The position numbers and the translations under genes are program-made. A stretch of 64,000 nucleotides of DNA, taken from the NCBI RefSeq assembly GCF_902168435.1, contig NZ_LR656177.1, forward strand, positions 1-64,000. The letters run 5' to 3'. The DNA is from Bacillus marasmi (GTDB taxonomy: Bacteria; Bacillota; Bacilli; Bacillales; Cytobacillaceae). This document shows, in pieces, positions 56,960 through 64,000 of the stretch; positions within the stretch are counted from its first letter, which is position 1; each line of letters starts with the position of its first letter. The notes under the pieces are model-generated. The model was given only the letters and a program-made list of their open reading frames with translations, was not told the origin of the DNA and did not search any database.

Positions 56960-57165
56960 GAATCTAAATAAGAGTAGAATTTCCCCTTATTGTCTGTAAG
57001 GGGGGCTAAATGAGCTGAAATAAGAGTAGATTTTCCGCTTAACGACTCCCCAAAAGACAAAATTAATTGATTTTTATGAAATAAGCGGAAAAACTCCCGT
57101 TATTATAAGGGAAATATGGGTCTTTTCCAAAATAAGCGTAATTCTTCCGCTTATTTTCAAACACA
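56960..57165. repeat. Short array of 51-61-bp hairpin units (family E, copy 2)
   Basis: Four diverged units carry AATAAGNGGA... with TCC(G)CTTATT (near 56967, 57018, 57079 and 57130). The last is AATAAGCG with CGCTTATT, a perfect 8-bp stem. It lies between the convergent BusR-like gene and the transporter operon. Confidence 0.75.
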
Positions 57166-57264
57166 AGGAAATCAACATTCGGGTTAACAGACCCACAGGC
57201 AAAAAAATTTGCACTCAATGTGTGATCCACATTTATTACAGGGTAGCTCTATAGTATATGGAAA

Positions 57265-57324
57265 TAAGAAAAACGAACTATTAGGAATTTCTAAGTAGAA
57301 TTACCTAATAGTTCGTTTTTTTGT
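57265..57324. terminator. Strong bidirectional terminator
   Basis: AACGAACTATTAGG and CCTAATAGTTCG pair perfectly over 12 bp or more, with A and T tracts on the two sides; it suits the convergent regulator and transporter genes. Confidence 0.8.
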
Positions 57325-57425
57325 TTAGCTGAAATACTTATGTCCCAGCCTCTTCGCTATATCAAGTAAAAGCACCAGCGAATAGGATCTTTTGTGCGTT
57401 TCTCCGAACAAGACGCTTCCGAAGC

Positions 57426-58988
57426 TTATAACAATCCTTCTTTTTCCAAAAACTCCTTCGCTACTTTGGCTGGTGCTTCTTTTAAGCTATCAACCTTATA
57501 ATTTAATTCACGCATTTTCTCGTCATTCAACTTGCCGGCCAAGCTATTAATTACGCTTTTGAGCTCAGGGTGTGCGGTCAATGTTTCCTCATTCACAATT
57601 GGAACCGCATAGTACGGTGGGAAGAAGCCTTTATCATCCTCTAATACCTTTAAATTAAACGCTTCTAATAATCCATCCGTAGAAAAGGCGTCAATTACAT
57701 CACTTTTATGATTATCAAGAGCAGTGTAGCGCAATCCTCCATCAACTGCCTTCACCTCACTAAAGTTCAAACCATATGTTTTTGCTAAGCCGATTAAGCC
57801 ATCCTCGCGATTAGGGAACTCGATTGTTGGCCCCATAATTAAGCTGCTGCTTACATTAGCTAGGTCGGAAATCGTCTCCAAGCCATATTGCTGTGCTGTA
57901 TCTTGACGTACTGCTAAAGCATACGTGTTGTTAAATCCAAGTGGTTGTAATAAATCAATACCGTATTTTTCTTTGAATTTTGATTTTACAATTGAATATA
58001 CTTCATCAGGATCGCTTACGAGCTCTTCATTTAATATATTAACAAGGCCTGTTCCGGTATATTCAACATATAAATCGATATTTCCGTTATTAAGAGCGCT
58101 GAAAGCTACTTGTGAACCACCGAGGTTCAGCTTTCTTTCTACTTCTATATCAGTCTTGCTTTCAATTAAATCTGCCACCATATTTCCTAGTATCAATTGC
58201 TCGGTGAAATTTTTCGAACCAATTACAATTTTTTCATCTGCTTGTGCCTTTGAAAAAATTGAGAAGGCTCCAACGGCAAAAATTAAGATAATCGCAAAGC
58301 CAATCGCCGTTTTACGTGTTTTGCTACCAATTTTTCGGGTTGCTTGGCCTGTCCGCTTTTTGCTTGTATAAGACAAAGAGGTTTCTAGTTTACCAACAAT
58401 AAAATCAATTAATAACGCAAGGATACAAGCTGGGATGGCTCCTGCTAGAATCATATTGTTATCGACTGTTTGAACTCCAGAAAAAACAAGATAACCTAGG
58501 CCTCCAGCACCAACGAAGGCAGCGATTGTCATTAAACCAACAGCGGTTACCGCTGAAATTCTGATTCCCGCCATAATCATCGGGAAGGCTAGCGGGAGCT
58601 GAACCTTGCGCATGACTTGACTTTTCGTTAGACCGATACCTTTGGCGGCTTCCAGAATGTCTCCATCAATATTTGTTAAACCTGTATAAGTATTTTTGAC
58701 AATTGGAAGTAAAGAATAAAGTACAACCATGACAATGGCAGGAGAACTACCAATCCCGATGAACGGAATTAAAAAGCCTAATAAAGCTAAGCTTGGTACC
58801 GCTTGGATGACATTCGTTGTTCCGATGATTGGTTTAGCGAGCCGTTGTTCACGCGAAATTAAGATTCCGAGCGGGATGCCGACGATAATGGCAATCAGTA
58901 CAGATAATACGCTCAAGTATAGATGTTCACCTAATAAACTTAGTACTTGCTGATAGTTATTCGTTAAATAATTCCACAATTCACTCAT
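57426..58988 (-). CDS. Permease fused to substrate-binding protein (OpuC/EgtU type)
   Basis: The 520-residue protein has an ABC permease domain (about residues 20-210, EAAKGIGLTKSQVMRKVQLP as the ATPase coupling loop) joined by a membrane anchor (IGFAIILIFAVGAFSIF near 227-246) to an extracytoplasmic binding domain starting IVIGSKNFTEQ near residue 255. The fusion is the form of BilE and EgtU, which import osmolytes or ergothioneine; OpuC of B. subtilis keeps them as separate genes. Its start overlaps the ATPase stop by one base. Confidence 0.87.
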   Translation of the reverse strand: MSELWNYLTNNYQQVLSLLGEHLYLSVLSVLIAIIVGIPLGILISREQRLAKPIIGTTNVIQAVPSLALLGFLIPFIGIGSSPAIVMVVLYSLLPIVKNTYTGLTNIDGDILEAAKGIGLTKSQVMRKVQLPLAFPMIMAGIRISAVTAVGLMTIAAFVGAGGLGYLVFSGVQTVDNNMILAGAIPACILALLIDFIVGKLETSLSYTSKKRTGQATRKIGSKTRKTAIGFAIILIFAVGAFSIFSKAQADEKIVIGSKNFTEQLILGNMVADLIESKTDIEVERKLNLGGSQVAFSALNNGNIDLYVEYTGTGLVNILNEELVSDPDEVYSIVKSKFKEKYGIDLLQPLGFNNTYALAVRQDTAQQYGLETISDLANVSSSLIMGPTIEFPNREDGLIGLAKTYGLNFSEVKAVDGGLRYTALDNHKSDVIDAFSTDGLLEAFNLKVLEDDKGFFPPYYAVPIVNEETLTAHPELKSVINSLAGKLNDEKMRELNYKVDSLKEAPAKVAKEFLEKEGLL

Positions 58989-60118
58989 TAGAATGCCACC
59001 TCCAAATCGATTAGTTGGCTACTTAATGCGGATAAAATACTGCTTCGAGTGATTAGTCCGACTAACTTGCCAGCATCATTCACCACTGGTACGTAGCCGA
59101 TTTTATGTTCATTCATGGTCATTAAAATAGAAATTAAGTTCGATTCCACACATACGGCTTGAACATTTGTTTCCATAACTTCCTCAATGATTGAGTTTCT
59201 ATTTTGCAGTTTGATTCCCTTTAAGGTTACCATTCCAACCAAAATACCATTTTTATCGGTCACCATAAGGCTATCAACTTTATTTTCCTTCATAATTTCT
59301 ATTGCCTGAAGTACAGTTCGCTTCGGTGTGATTTTCACTGGATTTGAAATCATGATATCTTCAGACTTCAGTAGCTCAGGGTTATTCCAAACCCGCCTTT
59401 TGCCTATGAAGCTTTCGACAAAGTCGTTTGCAGGATTTTTTAGAATATTTTCAGGGGTATCAAATTGGAGAATATTGCCGTCCTTGAGTAGACAAATTTT
59501 ATCGGCAATTTTGATGGCTTCATCCATATCATGCGTAACAAAAATGATGGTCTTGTTAAACTCCTTTTGCATTTGGAAAAGCTCTTCCTGCAAGGAACTC
59601 CGGGTAACCGGATCGAGTGCACTAAATGGTTCATCCATTAAAATGATGTCTGAATCAGTTGAAAAAGCTCGTGCAACACCAACGCGCTGCTGCTGCCCAC
59701 CACTTAATTCTTTTGGATAACGGTGTAAGTATTCATTTGGATTTAAGCCGACCATTTCGAGCAAGTCATTCGTCTTCTGCACAATTTGCTCTGGGGCTTC
59801 ACCTTTGAGTTTTGGAATCAGTTCGAGATTTTCTTTAATGGACATATGGGGAAATAATCCTGTGTTTTGAATAACGTAGCCAATATTGCGGCGGAGTTCA
59901 ATCGGATTCGTTGTTGCAATATCTTTGCCATTCACGAATATGCTCCCTGATGTAGGCTGAATGAGCCGGTTTATCATTTTCAGTAGAGTTGTTTTCCCAC
60001 AGCCACTCGGTCCAACAAATACCACAAGCTGTCCAGCCTCGATGGTTAACGAAAAATCATTGATGATTGTCTTTTGCCTGTATTTCTTACTAATATTCTT
60101 AAACTCTATCAATTTCAT
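58988..60118 (-). CDS. OpuCA/EgtV-type ABC ATPase with CBS domains
   Basis: The 376-residue ATPase has Walker A (FVGPSGCGKTTL), the signature LSGGQQQRVGVARA, Walker B (DSDIILMDEPFSALDP) and the H-loop His in FVTHDMDEA. Two CBS domains follow from about residue 255 (ITPKRTVLQAIEIMKENKVDSLMVTD) to the end. CBS tandems in this family sense ionic strength or bind c-di-AMP. The ATG at 60118 was chosen with AGAGGAGG directly before it. It is the first gene of the operon. Confidence 0.9.
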   Translation of the reverse strand: MKLIEFKNISKKYRQKTIINDFSLTIEAGQLVVFVGPSGCGKTTLLKMINRLIQPTSGSIFVNGKDIATTNPIELRRNIGYVIQNTGLFPHMSIKENLELIPKLKGEAPEQIVQKTNDLLEMVGLNPNEYLHRYPKELSGGQQQRVGVARAFSTDSDIILMDEPFSALDPVTRSSLQEELFQMQKEFNKTIIFVTHDMDEAIKIADKICLLKDGNILQFDTPENILKNPANDFVESFIGKRRVWNNPELLKSEDIMISNPVKITPKRTVLQAIEIMKENKVDSLMVTDKNGILVGMVTLKGIKLQNRNSIIEEVMETNVQAVCVESNLISILMTMNEHKIGYVPVVNDAGKLVGLITRSSILSALSSQLIDLEVAF

Positions 60119-60231
60119 TCCTCCTCTATAATAAAATTCACGATTTTTTATCCAACAACTCAACTCTAACACATAAGTTGTTACTTTTACAAGAAAAAAG
60201 CCCAAAATCCGACAAACGCCGATACTTCAAC

Positions 60232-60300
60232 GCTTCACCGTAGTGGGGGCCTGTCCCCCAGCGCTTCACCGCGCTGGGGGACAGGCCCCCACTGCTTTAA
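60232..60300. repeat. Large REP-like palindrome, copy 5
   Basis: GTGGGGGCCTGTCCCCCAGC and GCTGGGGGACAGGCCCCCAC are arms of about 23 bp flanking a short loop; each arm contains a GGGGGCCTGTCCCCC core, so this is two cores in inverted orientation. It lies in the divergent region between the ABC operon and cheA. Confidence 0.9.
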
Positions 60301-60423
60301 ATCGTTAAAGTTGGTGAGATTTGTAACATGCAACTAAAAATTATATTGTTATAATGAAAATGTTTAACAATTTTAAATATTCGCAGCGGTACGATTTTCT
60401 TAGTATTGGTGGTGCATTATTTA

Positions 60424-62469
60424 ATGGAAAGAACAAATTTTGACCATATGATTGAACCGTTTCTGTTTGAGACAGCTCAACAAATTGAGCAGCTGGAGCA
60501 AGCGATTATCGAAGCGGATACAACTGGATATTTTTCAACTGAAATCGTCAATGATATTTTTAGAAACATGCATTCCATAAAAAGCTCATCAGCAATGATG
60601 CAATTCAATAATATTTCCAAGGTTTCTCATGCCACCGAAGACTTGTTTTTCTTTATTCGCGAAAATAAACCAACAAAGGTTGATAGCGCCTCATTATGTG
60701 ACCTCGTTTTGGAAGCAATCGATTTTAATAAACTAGAATTAGAAAAAATAAAAAATGGTGATAAGGCAGCGAGTGATGAATCGAGCCTGATTGCCAAGCT
60801 GCATGAATATTTGAACCTACTAAAGAACAGTAATGTAATCAAACAGGAAACAGCAAAAGATCCAGTAACAAAAGCAGAAACAACAACCGCACCCATGTCC
60901 GAACGTAACCCTGGACTAGAATCACCCTCCACAACTACCCCTAAGAATCGCTATAAAGCACTCATTCATTTTATTAAAGATTGTGAAATGGAAAACATTC
61001 GCGCCTACATGATTACACACAATCTCCAAGATATTGCCACCATAGAAGAGTTTAGCCCTCATGATATCGCAGAAAACCCAGAAAGTGCAGAAGCTATTAA
61101 ACACGACGGATTCACAATTATTTTTTCTTCAAACCAAACAGTTGAGGAAATCAACACATTCTTTGGGCATCTAGCTTTTATTGAAAGGATCGACTTGAAT
61201 CAAGTCGTACCAGAAAGTAAGCCATCACCGCAACAGCAGCCGCAACAAAAACTAGCAGACCCAAAACACAATGTGGTGAAAGAGACCCAAACTAACAATA
61301 ACAACCATTCAAAAATGATTAGTGTAAACGTACATAAGCTCGATAAACTAATGGATTTAATCGGTGAAATGGTCATTTCAGAGGCGATGGTCACACAAAA
61401 TCCTGATTTAAAGGGATTGCAGCTGCAAAATTTCCAAAAAGCCTCGAGACAGCTAGCGAAAATTACGGGAGAAATTCAAGATACAGTCATGTCTATAAGG
61501 ATGGTACCGCTTGGACCAACCTTTTTTAAAATGAACCGTGTTGTTCGTGATATGAGTCGGAAGCTGAAAAAAGAAGTCAAGCTCAAAATCATTGGTGAAG
61601 AAACTGAGGTTGATAAAAATATTATCGATAATCTTGGGGACCCACTTATGCATATCGTCCGGAATTCTTTAGATCACGGAATAGAAGCGGCGGAAGAACG
61701 GGAAGCACAAGGGAAAGACAGAGTTGGAACAATTACATTAGAAGCGAGGAACGCAGGGAGTGAAGTGTTAGTCATCATTGAAGATGATGGCAGAGGGCTA
61801 AATAAACAAAAAATCCTTGCGAAAGCAGCGAAAAATGGGCTGTTAAACAAAAAACCTGAAGATATGACAGATAAAGAGATTAGTAATTTAATTTTGTTAC
61901 CTGGTTTCTCGACAAAAGAAAACGTGACAGAATTCTCCGGACGAGGAGTTGGAATGGATGTTGTCATCAACAATATCGAAGCCGTAGGTGGTTCAATTCT
62001 GGTTGATAGTATTGAGGGAAAAGGTACAAAGATGACAATAAAAATCCCACTTACTTTGGCCATCATCAATGGGATGAACTTTAAAGTCGGAAATGCAAGG
62101 TATACGCTTCCGACCACTTCCATTAGAGAATCATTTAAGCCAAAGCAAGAGAATGTCATAACAGATCCTGATGGAAACGAAATGATTATGATTCGTGGCT
62201 GCTGTTTTCCAATACTGCGGTTGCACCGCTTCTATCAAGTGCCTACTGAGATTGAACAATTTCACGAGGGCATTATGATTATGGTCGAAAATGAAAATAA
62301 TGCCATTTGTTTATTTGTCGATGAATTATTAGGAGAACAACAGGTAGTCGTAAAGGCTTTGCCAGACTATATTCAAAAAATCAAAAAAATTCCAGGCCTA
62401 GCAGGTTGTACTCTGCTTGGTGATGGAAGTATTAGCCTAATTTTAGAATCAAACGGTCTAATTGCCTAG
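60424..62469 (+). CDS. CheA-type chemotaxis histidine kinase
   Basis: The 681-residue protein has an N-terminal HPt domain with the phospho-His50 in RNMHSIKSSSAM, a Thr/Pro-rich linker (about 148-175), a P2-like region and a dimerisation/kinase core with HIVRNSLDHGIEAAEE, EDDGRGLN and PGFSTKENVTEFSGRGVGMDVV, then a C-terminal CheW-like domain. It phosphorylates CheY-type regulators under MCP control. The ATG at 60424 was chosen with GGTGGTG upstream. It precedes an MCP gene by 22 bp, so the two form an operon. It may differ from the motility-operon cheA. Confidence 0.9.
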   Translation: MERTNFDHMIEPFLFETAQQIEQLEQAIIEADTTGYFSTEIVNDIFRNMHSIKSSSAMMQFNNISKVSHATEDLFFFIRENKPTKVDSASLCDLVLEAIDFNKLELEKIKNGDKAASDESSLIAKLHEYLNLLKNSNVIKQETAKDPVTKAETTTAPMSERNPGLESPSTTTPKNRYKALIHFIKDCEMENIRAYMITHNLQDIATIEEFSPHDIAENPESAEAIKHDGFTIIFSSNQTVEEINTFFGHLAFIERIDLNQVVPESKPSPQQQPQQKLADPKHNVVKETQTNNNNHSKMISVNVHKLDKLMDLIGEMVISEAMVTQNPDLKGLQLQNFQKASRQLAKITGEIQDTVMSIRMVPLGPTFFKMNRVVRDMSRKLKKEVKLKIIGEETEVDKNIIDNLGDPLMHIVRNSLDHGIEAAEEREAQGKDRVGTITLEARNAGSEVLVIIEDDGRGLNKQKILAKAAKNGLLNKKPEDMTDKEISNLILLPGFSTKENVTEFSGRGVGMDVVINNIEAVGGSILVDSIEGKGTKMTIKIPLTLAIINGMNFKVGNARYTLPTTSIRESFKPKQENVITDPDGNEMIMIRGCCFPILRLHRFYQVPTEIEQFHEGIMIMVENENNAICLFVDELLGEQQVVVKALPDYIQKIKKIPGLAGCTLLGDGSISLILESNGLIA

Positions 62470-62491
62470 TGTGATATAAGGGGGAATAGTG

Positions 62492-64000
62492 ATGACTTGG
62501 TTTAAAAATCTAAAAATAAGGGTGAAATTAATCACCTGTTTTTTCATCGCTGCAATCTTTACCATCATCGTTGGTTTGATCGGAATATATGAAATGAGAG
62601 CCATTCACGATACCGTTGATAAAATTTATACAGATGACTATCAAGCAGATTTGCTGCTTTCTGAAATCATTTCTAATACGAAGGAAATACATATTATACA
62701 TTTACAAGCTATTTATGAACAAAATCCAGAATCACTGCCAAGCAAACTAACGAAAATTGATGAACTAACCGAAACGGATAACGATAGGTTTACAGAACTT
62801 GAGAAAAAGGGAGCAAGTGAGACTGAAGCCGTTTTATTTACTAAAGTTAAAGAAAGCTTAGGCGTTTATCGAGAGTTACGCAATGCTAATTTAGAGCTAA
62901 TTAAATCGCAAAATTACGAGCAAGCATTAGCGGAATTACCAGAGGTTGAGAATGCAGCAGCGGAAAGTGATCAAAATATCCAAAACCTTCTTGATGAGAG
63001 TCATAAAGGCGCCGAAAAGCATATCGAAGAAAGTCAGGCTGATTTCGTTTCTAGATCGATCATTATCACCAGTGTCGGAATTATAGGGACTTTATTTGCA
63101 ATTGGAATTGGATTATACGTTGCAAGCCTTATTTCCAATCCGCTTAAGAACTTAGGAAATGTCGCCAACAGAATGGCTGATGGAGACTTAGATGTGGATA
63201 TCAGCTTCCAGTCCAAGGATGAGGTGGGGGAGCTTGCCCGTGCCTTTAAGAAAATGTCTGAAAACCTAAACGATGTTATTGCCAATATTCATTCTGCAGC
63301 TGAACAGGTTTCATCAGGCTCAAAACAAGTATCAGATTCTAGCGTGGAGCTCGCTCAAGGAGCAACCGAGCAGGCGAGTTCAATCGAACAGTTTACCGCA
63401 TCAATTGAAGAAATCTCATCACAAACAAATAACAACGCCAAAAATGCGATTGCGGCAAATGAGATTGCATCATCTGCGAAAATGGATGCCGAGCGTGGCA
63501 ATGAACGAATGATCAAAATGCTCGGTTCGATGGAGGATATTAATGAATCCTCTAGTAATATTTCAAAAATTATTAAGGTGATTGACGAAATTGCTTTTCA
63601 AACGAATATTCTTGCATTAAATGCTGCCGTCGAAGCAGCACGGGCTGGTCAACATGGAAAAGGGTTTGCGGTTGTGGCGGAGGAAGTGAGAAACCTAGCG
63701 GCAAGAAGTGCAGATGCTGCAAAAGAAACGACGGACTTAATTGAAGGCTCAATCAAAAAGGTCGAGGATGGGACAAAAATTGCTACGGAAACAGCAGATG
63801 CACTTAATAAAATTGTCGTTGGGATTACAAAGGTAGCAAGCCTTGTAGGTGATATAGCCGTTGCTTCAAATGAACAGGCATCCGGCATAGGTCAGGTGAA
63901 TCAAGGAATCATACAAGTTTCGCAAGTCATTCAAGCCAATTCAGCTACTGCCGAGGAAAGCGCTGCAGCGAGTGAGGAGCTATCAAGTCAGGCGGAGCTA
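62492..64000 (+). CDS. Methyl-accepting chemotaxis protein, cut by the window end
   Basis: The 503 visible residues have TM1 (about 13-33), an extracytoplasmic four-helix-bundle sensor (34-187), TM2 (188-213), a HAMP domain (about 211-262, with [20 protein letters not shown]) and the signalling domain. The hairpin tip [20 protein letters not shown] and [19 protein letters not shown] are complete. The C terminus lies beyond 64000. ATAAGGGGGAA precedes the ATG at 62492. It follows the cheA gene directly and probably signals to it. Confidence 0.93.
   Translation, partial: MTWFKNLKIRVKLITCFFIAAIFTIIVGLIGIYEMRAIHDTVDKIYTDDYQADLLLSEIISNTKEIHIIHLQAIYEQNPESLPSKLTKIDELTETDNDRFTELEKKGASETEAVLFTKVKESLGVYRELRNANLELIKSQNYEQALAELPEVENAAAESDQNIQNLLDESHKGAEKHIEESQADFVSRSIIITSVGIIGTLFAIGIGLYVASLISNPLKNLGNVANRMADGDLDVDISFQSKDEVGELARAFKKMSENLNDVIANIHSAAEQVSSGSKQVSDSSVELAQGATEQASSIEQFTASIEEISSQTNNNAKNAIAANEIASSAKMDAERGNERMIKMLGSMEDINESSSNISKIIKVIDEIAFQTNILALNAAVEAARAGQHGKGFAVVAEEVRNLAARSADAAKETTDLIEGSIKKVEDGTKIATETADALNKIVVGITKVASLVGDIAVASNEQASGIGQVNQGIIQVSQVIQANSATAEESAAASEELSSQAEL

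Larger units (their letters stand above)
56884..57357. mobile_element. Possible MITE-like element bounded by inverted repeats
   Basis: AAGCTGGGACA at 56886 and TGTCCCAGCCTCTT at 57342 form terminal inverted repeats, with AGAAGCTGGGACA against TGTCCCAGCCTCTT mismatching at one or two bases. Between them lie the family E array and the terminator at 57265. The ends resemble widely spread Firmicutes GGCTGGGACA repeats. No transposase is inside, and target duplications could not be shown. Confidence 0.4.

Noticed and set aside
61674-62159. 161-residue minus-strand open frame within cheA
   Set aside because: It lies wholly within the conserved kinase domain of cheA and is a frame shadow.

Overview
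The window is chromosomal DNA of a spore-forming, low-GC Gram-positive rod of the family Bacillaceae. Gene content and order follow the yut-yum-yui-kap-yug region of Bacillus subtilis (yutG, yutH, hom-thrC-thrB, yutI, yuzD, yutJ, yuzB, yutM, yumC, yumB, yuiB-E, yuxO, kapD, kapB, patB, yugF, alaR-alaT, yugI, yugJ, pgi, yugN, yugO). There are spore coat, germination and KinA/KinB-pathway genes. The dense families of intergenic repeats differ from B. subtilis and suggest a relative such as Neobacillus or Cytobacillus, but species cannot be fixed from this sequence. No rRNA, tRNA, phage or transposase gene was seen.

Layout. 0.1-7.3 kb: repeat array, yutG, yutH, a D-2-hydroxyacid dehydrogenase and the threonine operon hom-thrC-thrB with ATGA overlaps. 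7.4-17.4 kb: iron-sulfur and flavoprotein housekeeping (NifU-like YutI, A-type carrier YutM, YutJ and YumB NADH dehydrogenase-like proteins, YumC ferredoxin/flavodoxin-NADP reductase) and yuiB-E. 17.5-23.7 kb: small coat-like protein, DedA, YuxO, KapD, KapB, a peptidyl-prolyl isomerase lipoprotein and a Cu,Zn-SOD-like lipoprotein lacking one Cu ligand. 23.7-34.6 kb: patB, yugF, alaR-alaT, yugI, rocD, yugJ, pgi, yugN and the K+ channel yugO. 34.7-37.4 kb: a TPP riboswitch followed by thiM-thiD-thiE. 37.5-42.8 kb: a germinant receptor operon with a small D-type subunit, two B subunits, A and C. 42.8-47.7 kb: class A penicillin-binding protein, MFS transporter and a SleB-like hydrolase. 47.7-53.6 kb: oxidative-stress block (glutaredoxin-thioredoxin reductase fusion, Dps, catalase) with two PerR boxes, plus two transporters. 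54-60.2 kb: lipid/envelope genes, then a BusR-like GntR-RCK_C regulator facing a CBS-ATPase plus permease/binding-protein fusion of the OpuC/EgtU type. 60.4-64 kb: a CheA kinase and a methyl-accepting chemotaxis protein cut by the window end.

The most unusual signal is non-coding. Seven tandem arrays belong to five sequence-unrelated families, yet nearly all share one architecture: a unit of 51-52 bp carrying one short hairpin. The six arrays whose two flanking genes are visible all sit between convergent genes. The other intergenic elements (121-bp structured elements ending in GCTTCCGCTTTT, and GGGGGnCTGTCCCCC palindromes) do not show this restriction. One 121-bp-type element has inserted inside another copy, which indicates past mobility.
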